Below are positions 8,920 to 16,717 of a stretch of 64,000 nucleotides of DNA, one piece after another. This DNA is from Mycobacterium sp. ITM-2016-00318 (GTDB taxonomy: Bacteria > Actinomycetota > Actinomycetes > Mycobacteriales > Mycobacteriaceae), in contig NZ_CP134400.1 in NCBI RefSeq assembly GCF_002968285.2, positions 4,774,001 to 4,838,000 of the forward strand, in the 5' to 3' direction. The translations under genes and the position numbers were made by a program. The notes beneath the pieces were generated by a model. That model was not told where the DNA came from. It searched no databases and worked only from the letters and a program-made list of their open reading frames with translations. How positions within the stretch are numbered: the first letter of the stretch is position 1; each line of letters starts with the position of its first letter.

Positions 8920-9684
8920 TCACCGGACCAGCACCCGCACCCCGACCGCCGTCATGATCACGTTGATGACGAACAGGCAGATGAAGGCGTAGACGACGGT
9001 CTCGTTCACGGCGGTGCCGACACCCTTGGGGCCACCCTGCACGGTGAGGCCCCGATAGCAGCCGACCAGGCCGGCCACGACGCCGAACAGCAGAGCCTTG
9101 ACCTCAGCGAGCACCAGCTCGCCGAGACCGGTCAGCACGGTCAGGCCGTTGATGAACGCGCCTGGATTCACGCCCTGAAGGAAGACGGAGAAGACATAGC
9201 CGCCTGCGAGGCCGATCGCGCAGACGAGCCCGTTCAGCAGGAGCGCAACGACGGTGGACGCGAGCACGCGGGGCACGACGAGCCGCTGGATCGGATCGAT
9301 GCCCAGCACCCTCATCGCGTCGATCTCCTCGCGGATGGTGCGGGCGCCGAGGTCTGCGCATATCGCGGTCGCACCCGCGCCCGCGACCACCAGCACCGTC
9401 ACCACGGGGCCCAGCTGGGTGATGGTTCCGAACGCGGTGCCCGCACCTGAGAGGTCGGCCGCACCGATCTCACGCAGCAGGATATTGAGGGTGAACGCCA
9501 CCAGAACGGTGAAGGGAATGGCGACGAGCAGCGTCGGGACCAGCGAGACGCGCGCGATCATCCATGTCTGTTCCAGGAACTCGCGAAACTGAAAGGGTCG
9601 GCGGAAGATCTTGACGAACGTGTCGATGGACATCTCGACGAACCCGCCCACGGCCCGCGCCGGGACCGCAAGCTGTTCGATCAA
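8920..9684 (-). CDS. yrbE4A: YrbE4A, MlaE-type permease of sterol importer
   Basis: The TTG at 9684 gives 254 residues beginning 'MIEQLAVPARAVGGF', which matches the known YrbE4A N-terminus and length; GGAG lies about nine bases upstream. The frame is open to 9786, but the extra 34 residues are not family-like. Several membrane helices surround the MlaE signature at about 110-150 ('GAGATAICADLGARTIREEI', 'EIDAMRVLGIDPIQRLVVPR'). First gene of the mce4 transport operon, preceded by KstR-type operators at 9815 and 9903, so probably induced by sterol-CoA metabolites. Partner: YrbE4B. Confidence 0.93.
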   Translation of the reverse strand: MIEQLAVPARAVGGFVEMSIDTFVKIFRRPFQFREFLEQTWMIARVSLVPTLLVAIPFTVLVAFTLNILLREIGAADLSGAGTAFGTITQLGPVVTVLVVAGAGATAICADLGARTIREEIDAMRVLGIDPIQRLVVPRVLASTVVALLLNGLVCAIGLAGGYVFSVFLQGVNPGAFINGLTVLTGLGELVLAEVKALLFGVVAGLVGCYRGLTVQGGPKGVGTAVNETVVYAFICLFVINVIMTAVGVRVLVR

Positions 9685-9814
9685 CCTCGGCTCCGTTCTC
9701 GGTGGCGGGGTCTCGCGAGTTGACCACCATGGCGAAGCTTCTGAAAACGCTTGCCCTGGCGACTTCTCCACCCCTGCGGCGCACACAAATCTCGGTGAGC
9801 CGGATGATACTAAC

Positions 9815-9828
9815 TAGAACAAGTTCGC
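9815..9828. promoter_or_regulatory. imperfect KstR-type operator upstream of yrbE4A
   Basis: TAGAACAAGTTCGC fits TNNAACNNGTTNNA at every fixed position except the last (C instead of A). It lies between the yrbE4A start and the exact operator at 9903, so it could be a second, weaker site. Confidence 0.45.
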
Positions 9829-9902
9829 AGTGTCAAAGGCCTCGAATTGAGACACTATTGATGCTTATGTCCAGGTCAGCAAGGGTGTGACCTAGGTCAT
9901 CC

Positions 9903-9916
9903 TGGAACGTGTTCTA
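9903..9916. promoter_or_regulatory. KstR-type operator upstream of mce4 operon
   Basis: TGGAACGTGTTCTA is an exact match to the KstR consensus TNNAACNNGTTNNA. It sits between the hsd4A stop and yrbE4A, so it gives the importer operon its own sterol-responsive promoter rather than depending on read-through from hsd4A. Confidence 0.85.
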
Positions 9917-9948
9917 GCTATCCAAGTTGACCGGCTTTCGCCGCACTC

Positions 9949-10869
9949 TTAGGAATTTCCCATGAGGTGGGTGGCCGAAAATCCCCGCTCGAGTTCTCGG
10001 TCAGCAAAGTATTCGCGCAGCGATGCGCTCAACTCCGTCGGCACCCACGCATCGCCGTTCGCGGTGAACTGCTGCTCGACCGTCGGTGCCGCCAGCAGCG
10101 TAACCGTAGGTCCGTAGACGATGAAGACCTGTCCACTGACATTGTCCGACGCGGGCGACGCCAGAAATCGGACGAGAGAGACGACGTGGTCCGGTGACAG
10201 GCTGTCGATCTGCCCGTCGCCGAGTTCGGGCGCATCGCCGAACACCCCGGCCGTCATCGCGGTGCGGGCTCGCGGGGCGATGGCGTTCGCCCGCACCCCG
10301 TAGCGCTCGAGCGCCCGTGCCGCGGTCAGCGTCAACTGGATGATGCCCGCCTTGGCTGCGCCGTAGTTGGCCTGCCCGACGGGGCCGGTCAACCCGGCTT
10401 CCGACGAGGTGTTGATGATGCGGCCGTAGATCGAACCGTCGCCCTCCTTGGCCTTGGCGCGCCAGTACGTCGCCGCGTTGCGGGTCAGCAGAAAATGCCC
10501 GCGCAGGTGCACGGCGATGACGGCGTCCCAATCCTCGTCGGACATGTTGAACAGCATCTTGTCGCGGGTGATGCCCGCGTTGTTGACGACGATGTGAAGC
10601 CCACCAAGGCCTTCGGCGGTGGCGACGAGGTCGTCGGCAGTGCTACGAGCACTGATGTCACCCTCGACCGCAACGGCCTTCGAACCGGCAGCCGCGATCT
10701 CATCGAAGACGTCCGAGCGGTCAAGGGCCGCGGCCATGTCGTTGACCACGATCGTGGCGCCCGAGCGGGCGAGGCCGATCGCCTCCGCCCTGCCCAGTCC
10801 GGCGGCCGCGCCGGTCACCACTGCCACCCGGCCGGACAGATCGGTCAGGTCGTCTTGTTGTGCACTCAC
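9949..10869 (-). CDS. hsd4A: Short-chain dehydrogenase, Hsd4A-like (17-beta/3-hydroxyacyl steroid dehydrogenase)
   Basis: 306 residues. The NAD(P) motif TGAAAGLG is at about residues 20-27, 'NNAGIT' at about 103 and the catalytic Ser/Tyr/Lys set in 'NTSSEAGL ... YGAAKAG' at about 160-182. This matches the SDR domain of peroxisomal multifunctional enzyme type 2 and Rv3502c. Known members oxidise 17-hydroxysteroids and the beta-hydroxyacyl-CoA of the sterol side chain. It follows fdxD by 12 bases on the same strand and shares the operator at 11180. The C-terminal 40 residues extend beyond the SDR core. Identification of the family is firm; the exact substrate is inferred from context. Confidence 0.88.
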   Translation of the reverse strand: MSAQQDDLTDLSGRVAVVTGAAAGLGRAEAIGLARSGATIVVNDMAAALDRSDVFDEIAAAGSKAVAVEGDISARSTADDLVATAEGLGGLHIVVNNAGITRDKMLFNMSDEDWDAVIAVHLRGHFLLTRNAATYWRAKAKEGDGSIYGRIINTSSEAGLTGPVGQANYGAAKAGIIQLTLTAARALERYGVRANAIAPRARTAMTAGVFGDAPELGDGQIDSLSPDHVVSLVRFLASPASDNVSGQVFIVYGPTVTLLAAPTVEQQFTANGDAWVPTELSASLREYFADRELERGFSATHLMGNS

Positions 10870-10881
10870 TTATGAATACCT

Positions 10882-11073
10882 CTAGTCCTTGCGAAGCAAC
10901 GCGGCGCGAGGGCATTCGGCGATGGACTGGTCGGCCAGGTCCTCCTGGTCGGGCTCCACCGGATCCTGCTTCACCACCGCGTAATCCTCATCGTCGAGAT
11001 CGAACAGGTCTGGTGCGATTCCCACGCAGACGGCGTTACCTTCACACCGATCGCGATCGACTTCAACTCGCAC
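10882..11073 (-). CDS. fdxD: FdxD, small [3Fe-4S]-type ferredoxin
   Basis: 63 residues from the GTG at 11073, with AAGGAGG six bases upstream; the longer open frame to 11145 has no such signal and is not family-like. Three ferredoxin cysteines are visible: Cys10, Cys16 (C-x5-C, with Asn13 where a fourth Cys would sit) and Cys54 before Pro. This is the pattern of actinobacterial P450-partner [3Fe-4S] ferredoxins, and Rv3503c has the same length. It probably donates electrons to the sterol P450s (Cyp125/Cyp142) or another oxygenase in the regulon; the partner is inferred. Confidence 0.92.
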   Translation of the reverse strand: MRVEVDRDRCEGNAVCVGIAPDLFDLDDEDYAVVKQDPVEPDQEDLADQSIAECPRAALLRKD

Positions 11074-11179
11074 GACAACCTCCTTGCGTCTAGCTCCGGC
11101 GGGCTGATCCCAGGGCAGGACCCACAATACGACCGGGTCGCCCACGCTACCGGCGGGAACCGTCGCTTTACCCCAAGAC

Positions 11180-11193
11180 TAGAACGTGTTACA
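11180..11193. promoter_or_regulatory. KstR-type operator between fdxD and fadE26
   Basis: TAGAACGTGTTACA matches TNNAACNNGTTNNA exactly. It lies 107 bases from the fdxD start and 56 bases from the fadE26 start, so one site can control both divergent transcripts. Confidence 0.85.
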
Positions 11194-11248
11194 ACCGGGA
11201 TGGCAGATTGGGTCTGCTTCTTGGTTGGACAGACGGCAAGGACAAGCG

Positions 11249-12430
11249 ATGCGGATCGGCTACACCCCCGAGCAAGAGGAGCTGCGCCGCGAACTGCGCG
11301 CCTACTTCACCAAGCTCATGACGCCTGAGCGGGCCGAAGCGCTCGCGTCCAACGACGGCGAGATGGGGCGCGGAACCGTGTACCGCGACACCGTCGCACA
11401 GATGGGCAAAGACGGCTGGTTGACCCTGTCGTGGCCGAAGGAGTTCGGTGGCCAGGGGCGTCCGCCGATGGACGGCCTCATCTTCAACGACGAGGCATCC
11501 CGCGCCAACGTTCCTGTGCCGTTCCTGACGATCAACAGCGTCGCGCCGACGATCATGCACTTCGGCACCGAGGAGCAGAAAAACTTCTTCCTGCCCAAAA
11601 TCGCCGCGGGCGAACTGCACTTCTCGATCGGCTACTCCGAGCCCGGTGCGGGCACCGACCTCGCCGCGCTGCGCACCACTGCGGTGCACGACGGCGACGA
11701 CTACGTCATCAACGGCCAGAAGATGTGGACCAGCCTGATCGCCTACGCGGACTACGTGTGGCTGGCCGTGCGCACCAACCCCGAAGCCAAGAAACACCGC
11801 GGCATCTCGATGCTGATCGTGCCGACCAACGCAGAAGGGTTCTCGTGGACGCCGGTCCACACCATGTCCGGAGTCGATACAAGCGCCACCTATTACCAGG
11901 ACGTCCGGGTTCCGAAGACGGCGCTGGTCGGTGAGGAGAACGGCGGCTGGAAACTCGTCACCAACCAGCTCAACCATGAGCGTGTCGCGCTGGTCTCGGC
12001 ACAGCCGATCTTCTCGGCGCTCGACGGGGTCCGCGAATGGGCACAGAACACCAAGGACGCGCACGGCAGGCGCCTGATCGACTCGGAATGGGTGCAGCTC
12101 AACCTCGCTCGGGTGCACGCCAAGGCCGAGGTGCTCAAACTGATCAACTGGGAGCTCGCCTCCACCGAGGACGCCGCCCCCTCGCCCGCAGATGCCTCGG
12201 CGGCAAAGGTGTTCGGCACCGAGCTGGCCACCGAGGCCTACCGGCTGCTGATGGAGGTGCTCGGCACCGCCGCGACGGTGCGCACCAACTCCCCCGGCGC
12301 TCTGCTGCGCGGCCGTATCGAACGGATGCACCGCTCATGTCTGATCCTCACGTTCGGCGGCGGCACCAACGAGATTCAGCGCGACATCATCGGCATGGTC
12401 GCGCTCGGCCTGCCAAGAGTGAACCGGTAG
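11249..12430 (+). CDS. fadE26: FadE26 (ChsE4), acyl-CoA dehydrogenase subunit
   Basis: 393 residues from the ATG at 11249 (AAGGA upstream); an earlier in-frame start at 11186 would lie inside the KstR operator. The acyl-CoA dehydrogenase fold is complete: N-terminal helices, the middle-domain motif 'FSIGYSEPGAGTDLAALRTT' at about 126-145, and the C-terminal 'FGGGTNEIQRDIIG' signature. In M. tuberculosis FadE26 and FadE27 (ChsE4-ChsE5) form an alpha2beta2 enzyme that dehydrogenates the C8 steroid side chain as CoA ester, the first beta-oxidation step. The fadE27 gene follows after 11 bases, supporting the same heteromer here. Confidence 0.94.
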   Translation: MRIGYTPEQEELRRELRAYFTKLMTPERAEALASNDGEMGRGTVYRDTVAQMGKDGWLTLSWPKEFGGQGRPPMDGLIFNDEASRANVPVPFLTINSVAPTIMHFGTEEQKNFFLPKIAAGELHFSIGYSEPGAGTDLAALRTTAVHDGDDYVINGQKMWTSLIAYADYVWLAVRTNPEAKKHRGISMLIVPTNAEGFSWTPVHTMSGVDTSATYYQDVRVPKTALVGEENGGWKLVTNQLNHERVALVSAQPIFSALDGVREWAQNTKDAHGRRLIDSEWVQLNLARVHAKAEVLKLINWELASTEDAAPSPADASAAKVFGTELATEAYRLLMEVLGTAATVRTNSPGALLRGRIERMHRSCLILTFGGGTNEIQRDIIGMVALGLPRVNR

Positions 12431-12441
12431 AAGGATTCGAC

Positions 12442-13539
12442 ATGAACTTCACGACCACTGAAGCCGCCGATGACCTCGGCGGTCTGGTGCGAACCATCAC
12501 CGAGTCGGTGTGCACGCCGGAACGGCAGCGTGAACTCGACGGCCTCGACGAGCGCTTCGACAGCGAGCTGTGGGCGAAGCTGAAAGACGCCGACATCCTA
12601 TCCACCACTGCCCCGGAGTCATTGGGCGGCGGCGGCTTCGGCGTTTTGGAGCAGGTCGCCGTGCTGGTCGCGCTCGGTAGGCAGATGGCCGCGGTGCCGT
12701 ACCTCGAGTCCGCGGTCCTGGCAGCGGGTGCCCTCGCCGAGTTCGGCTCCGACGAACTGCAGAAGGCGTGGGCGGCCCCCGCCGTCAACGGCGACACGAT
12801 CGTCACGGTCGCACTCGACGGAGACCCCGGCGACGGGCCGGTGCGGGCGACCGCGAACGGCGACGCCTACCGGCTGACCGGCGCCCGCACGCAGGTGTCC
12901 TACGGGCCCATCGCCGATGCCTTCCTGGTTCCCGCCGAAACCGACTCGGGTACCAAGGTTTTCGTGGTGGCGAAGGACGACGCGGGCGTCTCGGTGACGT
13001 CGCTTGACACCACCGGCCTCGGCAGCATCGGACATCTGGAGTGCCACGGCGTCGAAATCGGCGCCGACCGCATCGTCGGCGGCGACGATGTCGTCTCGTG
13101 GCTGACGACGCACGCCATGCTGGGCCGTAGCGCATTTCAGCTCGGAGTGCTCGAGCGGGCGCTGGAGCTCACCGCCGAGTACGCGCGAGAGCGCGAGCAG
13201 TTCGACCGGCCGATCGGCAGCTTCCAGGCGGTCTCCTCCCGGCTGGCCGACGGCTACATCGACATCAAGGGGCTGCGCCTTACCGTCACGCAGGCGGCGT
13301 GGAAGCTGTCCGAAGACCTAGCCGCCGACGTCGACGTCAACACGGCCGCCTTCTGGGCCGCGGAGGCGGGACATCGCGTCGCGCACACCACGGTGCACGT
13401 GCACGGCGGCGTCGGCATCGACACCGACCATCCGGTGCACCGATACTTCCTGGCGGCCAAGCAGGCGGAGTTCGCGGTCGGCGGTGCCACCGGGCAGCTG
13501 CTGGCGATCGGCCGGGAACTGGCTGACACACCGGCTTGA
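12442..13539 (+). CDS. fadE27: FadE27 (ChsE5), acyl-CoA dehydrogenase subunit
   Basis: 365 residues from the ATG at 12442 (AAGGA upstream). It has the shortened acyl-CoA dehydrogenase form typical of the second subunit of heteromeric steroid AcdEs: an N-terminal domain, a middle domain without the full FAD/substrate motif seen in FadE26, and 'AREREQFDRPIGSFQAV' with 'HVHGGVGIDTDHPVHRY' in the C-terminal domain. It is expected to pair with FadE26 so that one composite active site forms per dimer. Its stop overlaps the TTG start of fadD17 by four bases. Confidence 0.93.
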   Translation: MNFTTTEAADDLGGLVRTITESVCTPERQRELDGLDERFDSELWAKLKDADILSTTAPESLGGGGFGVLEQVAVLVALGRQMAAVPYLESAVLAAGALAEFGSDELQKAWAAPAVNGDTIVTVALDGDPGDGPVRATANGDAYRLTGARTQVSYGPIADAFLVPAETDSGTKVFVVAKDDAGVSVTSLDTTGLGSIGHLECHGVEIGADRIVGGDDVVSWLTTHAMLGRSAFQLGVLERALELTAEYAREREQFDRPIGSFQAVSSRLADGYIDIKGLRLTVTQAAWKLSEDLAADVDVNTAAFWAAEAGHRVAHTTVHVHGGVGIDTDHPVHRYFLAAKQAEFAVGGATGQLLAIGRELADTPA

Positions 13540-15056
13540 ATCCCCTAGCGGGAAGCGAGCTTCCCACCGTAGCCTCGCTGATCACGCCGCTGATCGACGT
13601 CGACGACCGCGGCGTGCACTTCGAGGAGACGTTCACCTCGTGGCGTGAGCACATCCGGCAGGGCGCCGCGGTGGCCGCCGCTCTTCACGCGCGGATGGAT
13701 CCCGACAAACCTGCCCATGTCGGCGTGCTGCTGCAGAACACGCCGTTCTTCTCGTCGCTGCTCGTCGCGGCGGGCCTGACGGGGATAGTGCCGGTCGGTC
13801 TCAACCCGATCCGGCGCGGCGCGGCCCTGCAGCGCGACATCCGCCATGCCGATTGCCAACTGGTGCTGGCTGATTCGGCATCGGCCGCGGTTGTCGGTGA
13901 CATCGACCATGTCGACGTGGACTCCGCGCAGTGGGTCGAGGAGGTCGCCGCGCATGACGGTGCGCCGGCAACCGTGCGCTCAGCCGACCCGGCCGATGTG
14001 TTCATGCTGATCTACACGTCGGGCACAAGCGGTGACCCGAAGGCGGTGATCTGCAGCCAGGGCAAGGTCGCGATCGCGGGCGTGATGATGACCGAGCGCT
14101 TCGGGCTCGGAGTCGACGACACCTGCTACGTGTCGATGCCGTTGTTCCATTCGAACGCGGTGCTGGTCGGCTGGGCGGTTTCGCTGGCCTGTCGCGGCTC
14201 GATGGTGTTGCGCCGCAAGTTCTCCGCGTCGCAGTTTCTTCCCGACGTCCGGCGTTACGGTGCGACCTACGCCAACTACGTAGGCAAGCCGCTGTCATAC
14301 GTGTTGGCGACACCCGAACTGCCCGACGATGCCGACAATCCTCTGAAGGCGGTCTACGGCAACGAGGGTGCGCCTGCCGACGTCGAGCGTTTCGCTCGCA
14401 GATTCGCCACCGTCGTCGTCGACGGATTCGGTTCCACTGAGGGCGGTGTCGCGATCGGGCGGACGCCCGACACCCCGCCGGGGGCGCTCGGACCCCTTCC
14501 TGAAGGTATCGAGATCGTCGACGTGGAGACCGGCGAGCCGTGCCCGCCCGGCGTCACAGGAGAGATCGTGAACATCGCGGGACCTGGACGCTTCGAGGGC
14601 TATTACAACGACCCGGGCGCCGACGCGGAACGCATGCGGGGCGGCGTCTACCACAGCGGCGACCTCGGCTACCGCGACGAGAACGGCTTCGCGTACTTCG
14701 CGGGCCGGCTCGGCGACTGGATGCGCGTCGACGGCGAGAACCTCGGTGCCGCCCCGATCGAGCGCGTGCTGCTGCGGCACCCCGATGTCATCGAGGTCGC
14801 CGTGTACGGGATACCGGCCCCAGACGTCGGCGATCAAATCATGGCGGCACTGTTGTTGACCGAAGGCGCGACCTTCGACGCCGACGCGTTTCGCGAGTTT
14901 CTCGCCGAGCAGCCCGACCTGGGTCCCAAACAGTGGCCGTCGTTCGTGCGAATCGCCGCCGAGCTGCCCCGCACCGAGTCGTTCAAGGTCATCAAACGCC
15001 ATCTCGCGGCGGAGGGCACCGACTGCGCGGACGCGGTGCACCCGATTCGGCGGTAA
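13536..15056 (+). CDS. fadD17: FadD17, acyl-CoA synthetase
   Basis: 506 residues from a TTG at 13536 that overlaps the fadE27 stop (TTGA). The P-loop 'YTSGTSGDPKAV' is at about 165-176, the adenylate motif 'DGFGSTEGG' at about 296, 'YHSGDLGYRD' at about 370, and the catalytic Lys region 'SFKVIKRHL' near the C-terminus. All ANL-superfamily motifs are intact, so the enzyme should be active. FadD17 of M. tuberculosis activates sterol side-chain carboxylates (C24/C22 acids) to CoA thioesters. It is last in the fadE26-fadE27-fadD17 operon. Confidence 0.93.
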   Translation: MNPLAGSELPTVASLITPLIDVDDRGVHFEETFTSWREHIRQGAAVAAALHARMDPDKPAHVGVLLQNTPFFSSLLVAAGLTGIVPVGLNPIRRGAALQRDIRHADCQLVLADSASAAVVGDIDHVDVDSAQWVEEVAAHDGAPATVRSADPADVFMLIYTSGTSGDPKAVICSQGKVAIAGVMMTERFGLGVDDTCYVSMPLFHSNAVLVGWAVSLACRGSMVLRRKFSASQFLPDVRRYGATYANYVGKPLSYVLATPELPDDADNPLKAVYGNEGAPADVERFARRFATVVVDGFGSTEGGVAIGRTPDTPPGALGPLPEGIEIVDVETGEPCPPGVTGEIVNIAGPGRFEGYYNDPGADAERMRGGVYHSGDLGYRDENGFAYFAGRLGDWMRVDGENLGAAPIERVLLRHPDVIEVAVYGIPAPDVGDQIMAALLLTEGATFDADAFREFLAEQPDLGPKQWPSFVRIAAELPRTESFKVIKRHLAAEGTDCADAVHPIRR

Positions 15057-15065
15057 CGTCGGTTC

Positions 15066-15250
15066 GGTGGCTGTATGGACCTCATTCGCGATGTCCGGCC
15101 ACATCGTGATCGCGGGTCCGGACACCACGGCGTCGGTCAACCACCGTGGACGGGAACCGTTTGTGGGTCTGAGGTTTCGGCGCAGTGCGCTGCCCAGGCA
15201 GTTGCGCGTTCCGCGGCGGAGATGCGGGAGGCCATGTCCCGCTGACCGAC
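15066..15250 (+). pseudogene. remnant of an AraC-type (DUF6597) regulator
   Basis: No intact frame exists, but pieces of one protein appear in three frames. From 15069 the frame reads 'GCMDLIR'; from about 15088 another frame reads 'SGHIVIAGPDTTA' and then 'FVGLRFRRSALPRQLRVP' to about 15213; from about 15215 a third reads 'AAEMREAMSR'. In order these match the N-terminal domain of DUF6597-type AraC regulators (GCMDLIW, then hxVAGPDT, then GhRFxPGAAPxxLGVPAxELRD). At least two frameshifts are needed, and the DNA-binding half is missing. The call rests on my memory of the motif order, without alignment. Confidence 0.55.
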
Positions 15251-15328
15251 CCCGGTATCAAATGCGAGCGCGACCGGTGGCCGGGGTGACCCGCGACACC
15301 GGCTGGTCGAGCCGCACACGTTGCAACG

Positions 15329-15433
15329 TCAGACCAGCGGGCAGAACAGATCGATCGATGTGCCGTCGGGATCGGTGACGGTCGCATAGCGTTGGCCCCA
15401 CGGCGCCTCGAACGGCTTCAATGTGCCTGGATG
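15329..15433 (-). pseudogene. C-terminal remnant of a VOC (glyoxalase-like) gene
   Basis: On the minus strand the frame ending at the stop 15329-15331 reads 'GTLKPFEAPWGQRYATVTDP' and continues 'DGTSIDLFCPLV'. 'WGQRYAxVxDPDGxxxDLF' is the C-terminal signature of the PhnB-like VOC superfamily. No start precedes it; a stop at 15152+300 (15452-15454) closes the frame upstream. It lies on the same strand downstream of the VOC N-terminal fragment at 15616-15891, so the two probably come from one gene split by an insertion or deletion. Confidence 0.7.
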
Positions 15434-15436
15434 ACC

Positions 15437-15497
15437 TCGTCGAGTTCTGCATCAGGGCTGTGAATTCGGCGCAGTTGCGACCATCACGCAGAAATCG
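15437..15497. repeat. 61-bp dispersed repeat, copy 1
   Basis: This 61-base block aligns without gaps to 30967-31027. Both begin TCGTCGARTTCTGC and end CGCAGAAATCG, and both are bounded by the inverted pair TTCTGC/GCAGAA, so each can fold into a stem-loop. The middle is less conserved. It lies inside the broken VOC gene. Confidence 0.6.
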
Positions 15498-15520
15498 GCG
15501 CCGACGACGACTGATCGCGC

Positions 15521-15592
15521 CTAATCGAACTGCGGGTCCTCGGTCCGCGAGCGCTTGAGCTCCCAGAAGTGGGGTACGACGCGGAAATCACC
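15521..15592 (-). pseudogene. C-terminal remnant of an Rv2466c-like mycothiol-dependent nitroreductase
   Basis: The minus-strand frame ending at the stop 15521-15523 reads 'PHFWELKRSRTEDPQFD'. This closely resembles the C-terminal end I recall for Rv2466c-type DsbA-family nitroreductases ('FFELKRTRTEPPQFD'). No active-site or thioredoxin-fold portion remains; upstream the frame runs directly into VOC sequence. It is therefore a gene tail joined to another gene's fragment. Confidence 0.55.
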
Positions 15593-15615
15593 GACGCGTC
15601 CCAATCCTGCGCCCG

Positions 15616-15891
15616 TTATTGTTTCGTACAGCGCGTCGCCTTTGATGGGTCGCCGACCGCGAAGGCCAGCGCCACCCGGCCCTGCTGGGTCGGCGGGTTC
15701 CAGCCCGGATGCATACCAACGATGATCTCTTCGTCGTCGAACGCCAGCTTGTTGCCGCCGGGAAGGTCGACTTCGACGTGCGGGCCGTCCGGGTCCGGGA
15801 TATCGAAGCCAAGGAGGCGATAGAAGCCGAGCGCTCGCTGCATGTCCTTGGTGGCGATCTCGACCACGGTTGATGTCACACGAACGTCCAT
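15616..15891 (-). pseudogene. VOC (glyoxalase-like) protein, frameshifted N-terminal fragment
   Basis: The ATG at 15891 opens a 91-codon frame that gives a clear VOC N-terminal half: 'STVVEIATKDMQRALGFYRLLGFDI' and 'HVEVDLPGGNKLAFDD'. After 'GDPSKA' (about 15640) the frame goes to 'TRCTKQ' and a stop. Dropping to the next frame at that point restores 'DALYETITGAG', which is exactly what VOC proteins have there, so a one-base deletion in a GCCGAC-type sequence explains the break. The second half is displaced to 15329-15433. Probably non-functional, though a 91-residue product could still be made. Confidence 0.75.
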
Positions 15892-15961
15892 CCCGCCACG
15901 TTAAGTCGGCCTCCGCCGTCGCGTCGTGAACGAATCGGACAAGAATTCAAGTCTCGGCGTT

Positions 15962-16663
15962 TCAGGCGACCCCGTCGAGTACCTCCGCGAGCGCCTTCGG
16001 CCGCGACAAGAACGGCGAATGACTTCCCGGCATTTCGACGACATCGGCTCCGAGCCGCTCATGCGCAATCCGCCTCGACCACTGCGGGTTGACAATCCGG
16101 TCTTCGGTGCACACCACATACGTCGAAGCGACGACGGGCAGTTCAGCCAACGAGCACGGCAGTCGGTAAGGTTTCGTGGCCTGGGGGCGTATGCGGGCGA
16201 CAGCCGCGGAGGCTGTTCCGTCATCACAATCGCCGTACATGTGATGACAGGCCAATTGCTTGTCGATCCATGTTCGCCGGCCTTCGGAATCCTTTGCGCT
16301 GAGGCCTTTCGGGTAGTCGGGATCGAGCATTTCCGAGTCCTCGCTCATCTGCTGGGCGAGAGATGTCCCGGGAATCGGCAGAAGTGCACAAAGGTAGACC
16401 ATCTGACGCACCGGCCTACGTGAAGCCACCAGCGGAATAGTCAATCCCGCCAAAGAATGTCCGACCAGAACCAGCTCTTCGCCGTCGACGCCTTCAACTG
16501 CGGCACAAACTGTTTCCGCGTAATCGTCGAACGACAGCGAGCCGTCCTCGCACGGCAGGTCCATCGTCACCACTCGATGTCCGTGGGCTTCCAACTCGGG
16601 CGTGAGCCGTTCCCAGCACCACGCGCCGTGCCACGCTCCGTGTACCAAAGCAAATGTCGCCAT
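15962..16663 (-). CDS. Alpha/beta hydrolase (hydroxynitrile-lyase/esterase-like)
   Basis: 233 residues from the ATG at 16663, chosen over 16693 because a GGGAGGAG site precedes it and the fold begins directly with 'ATFALVHGAWHGAWCW'. The nucleophile elbow 'VGHSLAG' is at about residues 78-84, Asp is in 'CTEDRIV' (about 197-203) and His in 'MPGSHSPFLS' (about 222-227), so the triad is complete. This is the plant-esterase/salicylate-binding-protein-2 like branch common in actinobacteria. It stands alone between the pseudogene cluster and the fadD19 operon; the substrate cannot be told. Confidence 0.82.
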   Translation of the reverse strand: MATFALVHGAWHGAWCWERLTPELEAHGHRVVTMDLPCEDGSLSFDDYAETVCAAVEGVDGEELVLVGHSLAGLTIPLVASRRPVRQMVYLCALLPIPGTSLAQQMSEDSEMLDPDYPKGLSAKDSEGRRTWIDKQLACHHMYGDCDDGTASAAVARIRPQATKPYRLPCSLAELPVVASTYVVCTEDRIVNPQWSRRIAHERLGADVVEMPGSHSPFLSRPKALAEVLDGVA

Positions 16664-16717
16664 CGCCCTGCTCCTCCCGGATGAGCGGATCATACGGGGA
16701 CGGCGTGGCTTTGTCGG

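Noticed and set aside
9685..9786. Longer yrbE4A start
   Set aside because: The added residues do not resemble YrbE4A; the TTG at 9684 gives the family length of 254.
11189..12331. 380-codon minus-strand open frame
   Set aside because: Antisense shadow of fadE26.
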